From the NCBI GenBank assembly GCA_965276835.1, contig OZ255631.1, forward strand, positions 496,001 to 560,000: DNA of 64,000 nt. The letters are read 5' to 3'. The notes beneath the pieces were generated by a model that saw nothing but the letters and a program-made list of their open reading frames with translations, was not told where the DNA came from and ran no database searches. The DNA comes from BOG-932 sp965276835 (lineage in GTDB: Bacteria; Pseudomonadota; Alphaproteobacteria; BOG-932; Roseiterribacteraceae). Positions 53,156-61,064 of the stretch are shown here, one piece after another; position 1 is the stretch's first letter; each line of letters begins with the position of its first letter. Both the position numbers and the translations under genes were made by a program.

Positions 53156-54055
53156 ATGGGTAACGCACTTCAAGGTAAAGTTGCACTCGTAACTGGGGCA
53201 AGCCGCGGCATCGGTGAGGCAATTGCCAGACGGTTCGCCGCGGAAGGCGCACGCGTCATCATCACAGCCCGCACGGTCGAGGCGGGCACAGGCCGACATC
53301 ACGGCGGAACCGTCGGCGTGGGCGACCGCGATACCGCGCTGCCGGGGTCTCTGGCGGAAGTTGCAGAGCAGATTCGAGCTGATGGCGGCGATGCGATTGC
53401 CATCCAGTGCGATGTCGGCGACCCCACCTCGCGCGCCGCGCTTTTCGATGCCGCCATGGCCCAGGCCGGTGGCGTCGATATTCTTGTCAACAATGCCGCG
53501 ACGGCCGTGTTCGGTCAGCCCTGGGATCAAATCGCCGACCGCAAATACGATGAAATCTGGGAGGTGAACGTACGCGCGCCTTACGATCTGATGCGCCGCT
53601 TTGCGCCCCAGATGAAGGCGCGCGGCGCGGGGTGGGTGATCAATATTAGCTCGAAGACCGCCGAACTGCCGGCGACGCCCTTCAGTCCCTTCGAGAAGAG
53701 CGCCGGCGTGATCCTTTACGGCTCGACTAAGGCAGCTCTGAACCGGCTCAGTGTCGGCATCGCCGCCGAACTCGAAGGTTCCGGGGTAGCCGTCAACACC
53801 TTCGCGCCCTTTTCAATCGTGTGGACGCCAGGGACGGCGCAGACCGGCGTCGAAAAATATCGCGGTAGCCCGGGCTGGGTCGAAGAGCCGGTCGAAGGCA
53901 TGGCCGAGACCGCTTTGGCCCTGGCCAGCTGCGATCCAAACGCGGTGACCGGGCTGTGTGTCTACAGTACCACGTATTTGCGCGAGATCGGGCGCGAAAT
54001 CCGGACCTTAGATGGGAAAAGCCTCCTGGGTGACTGGCAGCCGGCCGTCGCCTGA
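53156..54055 (+). CDS. short-chain dehydrogenase/reductase
   Basis: 299-residue SDR with TGASRGIGEAIA, NNAATAVFG, NISSKTAE and YGSTK (YxxxK). The insertion after the second strand (ARTVEAGTGRHHGGTVGVG) parallels the SDR at 39397. It acts on an unknown alcohol or ketone. GGAGA lies upstream of the ATG. 38 bp later comes a co-oriented VOC gene, and after that a truncated second SDR. Confidence 0.9.
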   Translation: MGNALQGKVALVTGASRGIGEAIARRFAAEGARVIITARTVEAGTGRHHGGTVGVGDRDTALPGSLAEVAEQIRADGGDAIAIQCDVGDPTSRAALFDAAMAQAGGVDILVNNAATAVFGQPWDQIADRKYDEIWEVNVRAPYDLMRRFAPQMKARGAGWVINISSKTAELPATPFSPFEKSAGVILYGSTKAALNRLSVGIAAELEGSGVAVNTFAPFSIVWTPGTAQTGVEKYRGSPGWVEEPVEGMAETALALASCDPNAVTGLCVYSTTYLREIGREIRTLDGKSLLGDWQPAVA

Positions 54056-54093
54056 GCGCGATCGGCACCGACGACTTTGCACAGGTAATTCAG

Positions 54094-54516
54094 ATGGAAA
54101 ACACGCTCCCGCATGCGAGTGGGGCTGACGCCCAGTTCAGCTTCAGCAAACTCATCGTGCACGACCTCGAGGCCTCGGCCGGTTTCTATAAATCTGTTTT
54201 CGGCCTAGTTGAGTGGCAACGGGTCCAGTCGGCGACCGAGGGCCGGTCGATCGACGAAATATCGTTTCTGCCGACCTGCCCAGGCGGGGGTTCGCTGACC
54301 TTGATCAAGTTTCTCGGTGTGCCTGGGCCATGCCATGGCGAGATGATCGTCGGCTTCACGACAAACGACATCGAGGCACTGCTTCAGCGCGTCAATGCCG
54401 CCGGCGGACGGTTGACCGCGCCGGTCCGATCGATGCCGGAACACCGTCTCCGCGTGGCGTTCGTCGCCGACCCGGAAGGGCACGTCATCGAAGTCGTCCA
54501 GATGGACCGGACGTAA
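54094..54516 (+). CDS. VOC-family protein
   Basis: 140 residues, duplicate of the VOC protein at 51443: FSKLIVHDLEASAGFYKSVF, GGGSLTLIKF, FTTNDIEALLQRVNAAGG, DPEGHVIEVVQM. Likely a metal-dependent glyoxalase- or dioxygenase-like enzyme. It sits between an intact and a truncated SDR, probably on one transcript. Confidence 0.88.
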   Translation: MENTLPHASGADAQFSFSKLIVHDLEASAGFYKSVFGLVEWQRVQSATEGRSIDEISFLPTCPGGGSLTLIKFLGVPGPCHGEMIVGFTTNDIEALLQRVNAAGGRLTAPVRSMPEHRLRVAFVADPEGHVIEVVQMDRT

Positions 54517-54568
54517 GGGCCGTGGCGAATACACTGCACGCACATCCGCCTGGCCGAGGTCTCATCCG

Positions 54569-54928
54569 ATGACCCTGGAGGGGAAGACCGCGATCGTTAC
54601 CGGGGGCGCCCGGGGGATCGGGAAAGGCGTGGCCGCGGCGTTCGTGAAAGCCGGAGCCCGGGTTCTGATCGTCGATCGCGAGGCGGCTCTCGGCCGCGAG
54701 GCGGAAATCGAGTTGAGTGCGGGCGGCGGGGGCGCGGCCTTCATGGCGTTCGATCTGTCACGGCACGCCGATCTCGATCAGATCGTCGCGGCGGCCATCG
54801 CGCGCTTCGGCCGGCTCGACATATTGGTGAATGTCGCCCAGGCGGCGGAATTGGCGCCAATTGTCGATCTCAGCGAACGGGCAATGCGCCTGCCGTTCGA
54901 CACCGGCCAACGGCATCGACCGGCCTGA
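54569..54928 (+). pseudogene. truncated short-chain dehydrogenase
   Basis: The first ~100 residues are an ordinary SDR N-terminus (TGGARGIGKGVAAAF, FGRLDILVN), then the frame ends after LPFDTGQRHRPA. The catalytic serine, the YxxxK pair and the C-terminal half are missing, and I could not find them in any frame of the following 600 bp. A normal member needs about 250 residues. Best explained by a deletion or rearrangement downstream of residue ~105. The product cannot be an active dehydrogenase. Confidence 0.8.
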
Positions 54929-55045
54929 CCGGAGCCATTCGTGAGCATGGAAACGGTCGGCGCCTCGCGCCGGCACGATCGATGCTGCTGCGTGCCTTCT
55001 GCGCACAGAACGTGGCAATCGGCAGCGCCTATGGTGGTTCAGAAT

Positions 55046-55056
55046 TAGTCAGACAA
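55046..55056. promoter_or_regulatory. GntR/FadR-like site
   Basis: TAGTCAGACAA fits TNGTCNGACNA exactly and is embedded in the imperfect palindrome TTAGT-N6-ACTAA. It lies about 500 bp before the TonB receptor. Function inferred. Confidence 0.35.
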
Positions 55057-55400
55057 CTAACTGCGCTAACTATTCTTGAATCACGTCATGTTGTTGTCTT
55101 CCCGGGATAAAATGATTCTCCCGAATGTGCCCTTTATCGCTGTCGAACCGCCACGATTCAGTCATCTGCCACATTCAAGCTCGCGGATATCGCCTCCTAG
55201 AGGTGCTGATTGGCTCGACATCAACAACTATCTTGCAAGCCGAATTAGTCGCGTATATGTCTGAGTAATATGCAGGAGCGGAGGCGCGTCTCTCAGGAGA
55301 TGGCGTCGTTATGGATCAACGATGGAAACCGATAAGGTCGACGGGCGTATGTGGGGGAAGCCAATGGTTGAATGGCAGGCGCGCAACGGATTATCGGGCA

Positions 55401-55418
55401 GAAAATCGAGCGATTTTC
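55401..55418. repeat. short inverted repeat upstream of TonB receptor 2
   Basis: GAAAATCG / CGATTTTC with a 2-base spacer, followed by another CGATTT. It could be an operator or an attenuator-like hairpin about 140 bp before the receptor start. Confidence 0.4.
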
Positions 55419-55557
55419 TCGATTTCGTCGTCGGGGCCTTGTTGAGGGTTTCGAAACCCATTCCCAGCGGCCACGTGCCGAAACCGTAGGCCGGTGGCGG
55501 CTCTCCAGCACCGTATTCCACCTTACGCAAAAATCACACCATCCAAGGGGATAAGAT

Positions 55558-58410
55558 ATGTCGGTCATGCAACGATCGTTTTGGTTCAAGTTCCTGTGTG
55601 CCTCCGGCGTCAGCCTGTCGGCGCTAATCGCGGGGGGGTCCGCGTCTGCTCAAAGCGCGGATCAAACCCAGAGCGGGGCGGCAGCTTCGGCGGGAAGGCC
55701 GGAAGCGTTGGAAGAGATTGTCGTTACTGCGACGCGGCGCACGGAGCTGCTGAAGAACGTGCCAATGTCGATCGACGTCGTTTCGGCGAACGATCTCACC
55801 AAGAAGGAAATCTTCGACGTCAAGGATATCTCCGAACTCGCACCTGGACTTGAGCTTGATAATTTGGATGGTCGTTCGAACACGGCGACCTTGCGCGGGA
55901 TATCCTTCAATCCCGATGAGGGGACATTGCCCACCGTCGATGTCTACTTTAACGAAATCCAAGCGGATGCGCAGACGGTCTTCACCGCGATCTACGACCT
56001 GGATCAGATTGAAGTGCTGCGGGGTCCGCAGGGCCTTTTGCGCGGCAGCACTTCTCCGGCGGGCGCCATCACCATCAAGACGAAGCAACCCAGCCTGACA
56101 ACGTATGAAGGCTATGTTCAGGCCACCGGCTCCGACCAAGACGCCTATAATTTCCAGGGTGCAGTTAATGTGCCGATCGTCACCGATATTCTGGCTGTCC
56201 GGGTCGCCGGCCTAGGCGACCAAAACGATGTCAACCATCTCCATAACGTCAATCTCGGCGTTCCCTCGGAGGGGCACACAGAAAGCGGGCGCCTGTCGGT
56301 CAACTTCGCCCCGACCGACAACTTCAAGTCGATCGTGACTTATCAATATCTTTACGCGGACAATACGCAGTATCAGCAGGTGATCGGTGCGGGTGCCCTT
56401 TTCCCGAGCATGGCCGGATTTCCGAGCACCGCTCCGCTCGTACGGAACGGACCGGCGGCAAGCGTGACCGATCGGATCAGCGTATCCCCCGCAGTTGACG
56501 AGTTCGTAAACCGGACCCACTTGCTGACCCTGGATGCCAGCTTGGACATCGGAGACGATACGCTTGAGTTGAATGGCGGCTACCAGGACACGCTGCTCTC
56601 ACAGCAGCGTGCCGCAAACAACGCAAACGTACCGGTGGGGTATGACGGCCAGCAGATCGTCCATTCACCCTATAGCGTTTCGTCGGCCGAACTCCGCTAT
56701 TTTTCCTCTGGGCGGTCGTTCTGGAACTACTCGCTTGGCGTCGACTTCATTCGGTCGCTTAGCCCGGTCACTGTTACCCAGCCGAGCGATTCATTCATCA
56801 CGGGCGCGGGGTTGGCGCCAGGCGTCGTATTTCCGTTCGCGCCGCATTACATCGAAACGCCGGTCAATGTTTCAATCTTCATTCCTGATCAAAGCACGCA
56901 TTACTCGGTGTTTGGCTCATCGAGCTTCCAACTGACCGATGCGCTGAAGCTTGATGTCGGCGCGCGCTACCAGATCTACCGCACGCACCAGCAGAGCAAC
57001 CTCACGGTGGTCGCCGGCGGTGCAACCGTTCTGTCGAACTTTCCGACCATTCTCCCGGATAACGCCATCAGGACTTATCACGCATTCACTGGCGGCGCGG
57101 ATCTGACCTATAGCTTTACGCCGGACCAAGTCGCCTACTTGTCTTATGGTCACTCGTTCCGCCCAGGCACTTCCGCCGTCGGCGTGACGGCGCCGCTCAA
57201 CAACAACCTGATCCTGAGTCAACCCGAAACCTCGGACGCCGTGGAACTCGGGCTCAAGAGCAGTTGGTTCGGTCATCGGCTCAATTTGAATTCCGACGTG
57301 TTTTACCAGCACTTCAACGGCTATATTTCGGTGTTGACGGTCAATTCCTCCAGCGCTGCCAATGGCGTTATCGATGGGACCCCCGAACTGCCGTTCAACG
57401 GTGACGCCACGAGCGAGGGCATCGAAACGCAATTGGATGGAGTCATCACTGACGGATGGGACGTTGGCATCAAGGCGAGTTGGGTCAATGCCCAGTACGA
57501 CAATGCGCTTATACCGTGCAACCTAGTCGCGGCGAGCGGCGCCGCCTACGTTCCCATCGGTCAGCAGGTTGCCGTCTGTCCGAATAACGGCAGGATCGGC
57601 GAAACACCGAAATTCCACCTGACGCTGCAATCCGAGTATGATTACGACACCGGTACGGAATATCAGCCCTTCATCAGCGGCCTGTTCACCTTTCAGCCGG
57701 GCTGGCACTCAAGCCTCGTGAATTACGATTACGAGGCTCTGCCGATCATGAATCTCTATGCCGGCGTGCGTGACGAGGAGGCGGGATGGGACTTCACACT
57801 GTTCGTCAAGAACTTGTTCGACACGCAACAGATCAGAAGCATCAGCCAGACTGACGCTCAACAGGCGACAAGCATCGTCAACACCTATCAGAACAATGCG
57901 CTGGTGCCTGGAACTCCGTTTGACTCCGGCTACCGAACGGTCACCACGACGCTCCCGCGGGAAATCGGCGTTACGCTGCGCTATCGGTTCGGCGGACCGG
58001 CCTCCGAACCTGAAGCTGCGCCCGCCGCCTATGTGCCGCCGCCGGTCCAGACCCTGGCGCCGGCGCCCAAGAGCTATTTGGTGTTCTTCGATTTCAACAA
58101 GTCCGATCTGACGCCCCAGGCGGTCGAGATCGTCGATACGGCGGCCAAAAACGCTGGGCCGGCAAAGGTCACGCAGCTGACCGTGACGGGTCACACCGAC
58201 ACGGTCGGCTCCGACGCCTACAATATGCGTCTCAGCCGCCGTCGGGCGGAATCGGTCGCGGCTCAGCTCGAGAAGGACGGCATCGCGTCGTCGGAGATCG
58301 AGATCGTTGCCAAGGGCAAGCGCGACCTGCTTGTTCCGACCGGCGACGGGGTGAAAGAACCGCAGAACCGGCGTGTTCAGATCGTCTATTCGGGCGGCCC
58401 GACCTCCTAG
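55558..58410 (+). CDS. TonB-dependent receptor with C-terminal OmpA-like domain (copy 2)
   Basis: 950 residues with the same layout as the receptor at 11382: signal, TonB box (LEEIVVTATRR), plug (LRGPQGLLRGSTSPAGAIT), barrel ending GVTLRYRF, Pro/Ala linker, and an OmpA-like domain from FFDFNKSDL to NRRVQIVY. The OmpA parts are almost identical; differences concentrate in barrel segments expected to form external loops, suggesting related but distinct ligands. A long leader region with possible GntR sites precedes it. The adjacent sugar operon is convergent. Confidence 0.95.
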   Translation: MSVMQRSFWFKFLCASGVSLSALIAGGSASAQSADQTQSGAAASAGRPEALEEIVVTATRRTELLKNVPMSIDVVSANDLTKKEIFDVKDISELAPGLELDNLDGRSNTATLRGISFNPDEGTLPTVDVYFNEIQADAQTVFTAIYDLDQIEVLRGPQGLLRGSTSPAGAITIKTKQPSLTTYEGYVQATGSDQDAYNFQGAVNVPIVTDILAVRVAGLGDQNDVNHLHNVNLGVPSEGHTESGRLSVNFAPTDNFKSIVTYQYLYADNTQYQQVIGAGALFPSMAGFPSTAPLVRNGPAASVTDRISVSPAVDEFVNRTHLLTLDASLDIGDDTLELNGGYQDTLLSQQRAANNANVPVGYDGQQIVHSPYSVSSAELRYFSSGRSFWNYSLGVDFIRSLSPVTVTQPSDSFITGAGLAPGVVFPFAPHYIETPVNVSIFIPDQSTHYSVFGSSSFQLTDALKLDVGARYQIYRTHQQSNLTVVAGGATVLSNFPTILPDNAIRTYHAFTGGADLTYSFTPDQVAYLSYGHSFRPGTSAVGVTAPLNNNLILSQPETSDAVELGLKSSWFGHRLNLNSDVFYQHFNGYISVLTVNSSSAANGVIDGTPELPFNGDATSEGIETQLDGVITDGWDVGIKASWVNAQYDNALIPCNLVAASGAAYVPIGQQVAVCPNNGRIGETPKFHLTLQSEYDYDTGTEYQPFISGLFTFQPGWHSSLVNYDYEALPIMNLYAGVRDEEAGWDFTLFVKNLFDTQQIRSISQTDAQQATSIVNTYQNNALVPGTPFDSGYRTVTTTLPREIGVTLRYRFGGPASEPEAAPAAYVPPPVQTLAPAPKSYLVFFDFNKSDLTPQAVEIVDTAAKNAGPAKVTQLTVTGHTDTVGSDAYNMRLSRRRAESVAAQLEKDGIASSEIEIVAKGKRDLLVPTGDGVKEPQNRRVQIVYSGGPTS

Positions 58411-58412
58411 GG

Positions 58413-58441
58413 CAGCCGCACCTTGGCGGGGTAGGCGGCTG
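58413..58441 (+). terminator. hairpin after TonB receptor 2
   Basis: CAGCCGC / GCGGCTG 7-bp stem with a 15-base loop directly after the stop codon. No clean T-run follows, so strength is uncertain. Confidence 0.45.
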
Positions 58442-58550
58442 AGTTCGTTTATCCCGCCATTTTCTTTCTCGGGCTTGGTCAAGCCGCCCATTAAGCCGGC
58501 GACATGGATGGGGCGACGCATGAACAGCGCCCTCGCCAACCGACAACTCG

Positions 58551-58561
58551 TGGTCGGACAA
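58551..58561. promoter_or_regulatory. GntR/FadR-like motif in a convergent gap
   Basis: TGGTCGGACAA matches TNGTCNGACNA but lies between the 3' ends of convergent genes, where an operator is not expected. It may be chance. Confidence 0.2.
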
Positions 58562-58595
58562 TCTTATTCATTTGTGGCTCTCAGCAGAATTGAGC

Positions 58596-59474
58596 TCATC
58601 TAGGTGCCATGGCCATCGGCCGGTGGGATAGTCCGGGGACATCGGTGTCGAAGGTGAAGAGCCCACCAGCCGACTCCTGCGCGCGACGCTCGTCGGGGCT
58701 TAACCCCATCCAGGCAGTCGTGACGAAGGCCATCTTGAGGTCGCTACCTCCGAATACGAGCTTCGTCACATTCGCGCAGGGCATAGAGACAGTCTCGAGC
58801 AATTCGCCTTGTGGCGAATACCGCCTGACCGCCCATCCCCCATAGAGCGCAACCCAGAGGCAGCCTTCGGCATCAACGGTCGATCCGTCCGGTAAACCAC
58901 AGCCCGCCTCGATTTCAACGAAGGGCCTCTTATTGGATAGAGAGCCATCATCGCCAACGTCGAAACTATAGATCGTCCGGCCTACGCTATCGGTGTGATA
59001 GAAGGTCCGCCTATCGGGGCTGTGGATTGGCCCGTTGGAAATGATATAGCCGTCGTCGTACATGATTGGCGCGGCAACGCCGTCCCAAGAATATAGAGCT
59101 CCGCTGGGATTGATGGTGCTGTCGTCCATCGATCCGAACCAAAGCCGTCCTTCGGCATCGAGACAAGCGTCGTTTAGTCGGTTGCCGGGTGGTTCAGTCT
59201 CCACAGCTATGAGTGTCGCGAATGCGCCCGTGACCGGATCGAAGCGAACAATTCTCCCGGGCAGACCCGCAACGAGGCAACCGCCGGCCTCCGGCAGAAT
59301 GAAGCTTACTTGGTCCGGCGCGGGCCAGCTCCGCCTTCCTCCTTTTGCGGGGTCGAACCGATGGATCCACCGTCCTTTGATGTCGACGAACCACAGCGCT
59401 CTATCTGGGGCCGACCAGGCTGGTCCTTCGCCAAGTTCTGCCGCTATCGGCCAGATACACCGGACTTCGCGCAT
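58596..59474 (-). CDS. SMP-30/gluconolactonase-family lactonase
   Basis: 292-residue six-bladed propeller hydrolase of the SMP-30 family. The metal-binding glutamate is in AELGEGPAWS, the Asn/Asp ligands are in NRLNDACLDAEGRLWFGSMDD, and a later SPDRRTFYHTDS fits the last ligand aspartate. It opens sugar lactones. As the last gene of the operon with a dehydratase, a 2-keto-3-deoxy sugar-acid kinase and an aldolase, galactonolactone (or arabinonolactone) hydrolysis is the likely role. Two bases separate it from the aldolase gene. Confidence 0.92.
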   Translation of the reverse strand: MREVRCIWPIAAELGEGPAWSAPDRALWFVDIKGRWIHRFDPAKGGRRSWPAPDQVSFILPEAGGCLVAGLPGRIVRFDPVTGAFATLIAVETEPPGNRLNDACLDAEGRLWFGSMDDSTINPSGALYSWDGVAAPIMYDDGYIISNGPIHSPDRRTFYHTDSVGRTIYSFDVGDDGSLSNKRPFVEIEAGCGLPDGSTVDAEGCLWVALYGGWAVRRYSPQGELLETVSMPCANVTKLVFGGSDLKMAFVTTAWMGLSPDERRAQESAGGLFTFDTDVPGLSHRPMAMAPR

Positions 59475-59476
59475 TT

Positions 59477-60115
59477 CTAACTCCGCAGACGGCGCCAGGC
59501 TGTGACGAAACCAGACGCGCGTTCACGAACGGCATCGATCCCGATACCGCGCTTGTAGATGGCAGATCCGATGCCGAACCCTGCAGCGCCGGCAGCGAGA
59601 TATCCTGCCATGGTGTCGGGCGAGATCCCGCCGACGGGGAAGACCGGTATTCCGACCGGCAGCACCGATTTGAGGCCCTGCAACGTCGCTGGCGGCGCGG
59701 CCTCGGCGGGGAACAGCTTGAGGGCATCGGCGCCTGCCTCGATCGCCGCGAAGGCTTCGGTCGGCGTTGCGAAGCCTGGAATCGAGATCAGGCCGCATGA
59801 CTTGGTCGCACAGATGACCGTGGGATTCGTATTCGGCGAAACGACGAATTTCGCCCCGGCATCATGGACGGCCTCGACCTCGGAGACCGTCAGGACGGTT
59901 CCCGCGCCGATCAGAAGCTTGCCGTGGAAATAGTCTGTGACGCGCCGGATGCTGGTCACCGCTTCTGGCGAATTCAGAGGAATTTCCAGGCACAGGAAAC
60001 CTGCCTGTTCCAGTGCGGCGGCGACATCCAGCACTTCGGAAAATTCGACACCCCGAAGAATAGCGACCAGCGGCATCTGCGAAAGTACCCGCTGCCAGGA
60101 CGATTTGTCTGTCAT
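59477..60115 (-). CDS. dgoA: 2-dehydro-3-deoxy-6-phosphogalactonate aldolase
   Basis: 212-residue class I aldolase of the KDPG/KDPGal family, cleaving KDPGal to pyruvate and glyceraldehyde 3-phosphate. PLVAILRGV holds the catalytic glutamate neighbourhood and AKFVVSPNTNP the Schiff-base lysine region. GTVLTVSEVEAVHDAGA and GGISPDTMAGYLAAGAAGFG complete the barrel motifs. Coupled to the kinase gene by an ATGA overlap, with a GGGGGAGG site. KDPG rather than KDPGal specificity cannot be fully excluded, but the kinase partner supports KDPGal. Confidence 0.92.
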   Translation of the reverse strand: MTDKSSWQRVLSQMPLVAILRGVEFSEVLDVAAALEQAGFLCLEIPLNSPEAVTSIRRVTDYFHGKLLIGAGTVLTVSEVEAVHDAGAKFVVSPNTNPTVICATKSCGLISIPGFATPTEAFAAIEAGADALKLFPAEAAPPATLQGLKSVLPVGIPVFPVGGISPDTMAGYLAAGAAGFGIGSAIYKRGIGIDAVRERASGFVTAWRRLRS

Positions 60116-61029
60116 CGGTAGCCTCCCCCATGGAGTTGCCAGAGGCGCCACAGCCCCCGAACGACGGCTTGGCTCGCGTCGATATGGAGAACATCGGAAT
60201 GGCCTGCCGCTGAAAGCGCAATCTCATACAAACGGCCGATCGTTGGAGATGCGATGACAATTAACGGTCCTCCAGGAAGGCGAAGGCGTTCTCCGGCGAT
60301 CTCGCTCCCGATCAGAAGGCCTGAGAGGTACGACGCGAGTGACGAAGGCGACTTTTCCAACAGTAATCCGCTCGTTCGGACGCTAAACAGCAGATGGAGC
60401 AATTTCGGATCGGCCAGCGAACGTCGGACACCCACTTTGAAATCTGTTTCGTCGATGCCGAGATCGCTCCCATCCTGCATCATCCAGCCGAGGCTGGAAT
60501 GCTTGCAGAGCAGGCCATAGACTTCGCCTGTCATGTAGGTCCGGAAACTTCGCAGCCGGCCTTGCTCGAGCATCGCCCATTTGCTGTGCGTCCCGGGCAA
60601 GACCGCGACATGGCGACCAATAGTTGGCGCGGCTCCCAAGATCTGGGTCTCCTCTCCGCGCATGAGGTCGAGAGCGCCGTATTCGCCGGTTGTGGAGAGA
60701 CCGCCTATGATAAGCGCTGGCCCGCAACTCGTGTCGATCGGCGCTAGGGTATCGATCAGGTCGCTCTGGGCGGCGGGGCAGGGATGGTAGGGCACTTCTC
60801 GCCAGCCCTGGCGGCTGCCGATCATCCCGCACATGAGAATGGGGACCGAGCCGGGCACAGTTTGCCAATCCGCGATGAGCGTACTCAATGCCTGATCGAA
60901 CCCGCCGTCGCGGATCGCGGCGATCCCGAGCGCGGATTCGCGAGTTTCCAACAGCTGACCTTCGGGACCGATGCGAAAGCCCCGTAGGCGGCTCGTGCCC
61001 CAGTCGATCCCAATGAGGGCCGTCTGCAT
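60112..61029 (-). CDS. dgoK: 2-dehydro-3-deoxygalactonokinase
   Basis: 305 residues with the DgoK signature GIDWGTSRLRGFRI at the N-terminus, MCGMIGSRQGW, and LPGTHSKWAMLEQGRLRSFRTYMTGEVYGLL, all characteristic of KDGal kinase. It phosphorylates 2-keto-3-deoxygalactonate for the aldolase encoded next. The start is the ATG preceded by GAAGAGG, 36 bp after the dehydratase stop; an upstream in-frame ATG lacks a ribosome site. Confidence 0.92.
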   Translation of the reverse strand: MQTALIGIDWGTSRLRGFRIGPEGQLLETRESALGIAAIRDGGFDQALSTLIADWQTVPGSVPILMCGMIGSRQGWREVPYHPCPAAQSDLIDTLAPIDTSCGPALIIGGLSTTGEYGALDLMRGEETQILGAAPTIGRHVAVLPGTHSKWAMLEQGRLRSFRTYMTGEVYGLLCKHSSLGWMMQDGSDLGIDETDFKVGVRRSLADPKLLHLLFSVRTSGLLLEKSPSSLASYLSGLLIGSEIAGERLRLPGGPLIVIASPTIGRLYEIALSAAGHSDVLHIDASQAVVRGLWRLWQLHGGGYR

Positions 61030-61064
61030 GGCCTCTTCTTCATTCACTACGATGCCCACCGGCG

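Larger units (their letters stand above)
54929..55557. promoter_or_regulatory. 629-bp region upstream of TonB receptor 2
   Basis: No gene supported. It holds a GntR-like site at 55046, a weaker TGTCTGAGTA variant at 55258, a perfect 8-bp hairpin at 55401-55418, and AAGGGGA just before the receptor start. The long leader suggests elaborate regulation, or remains of the truncated SDR locus. Confidence 0.45.

Noticed and set aside
55076..55264. Short forward open frame before TonB receptor 2
   Set aside because: 62 codons, no ribosome site, no recognisable motif; it lies in the presumed regulatory leader.
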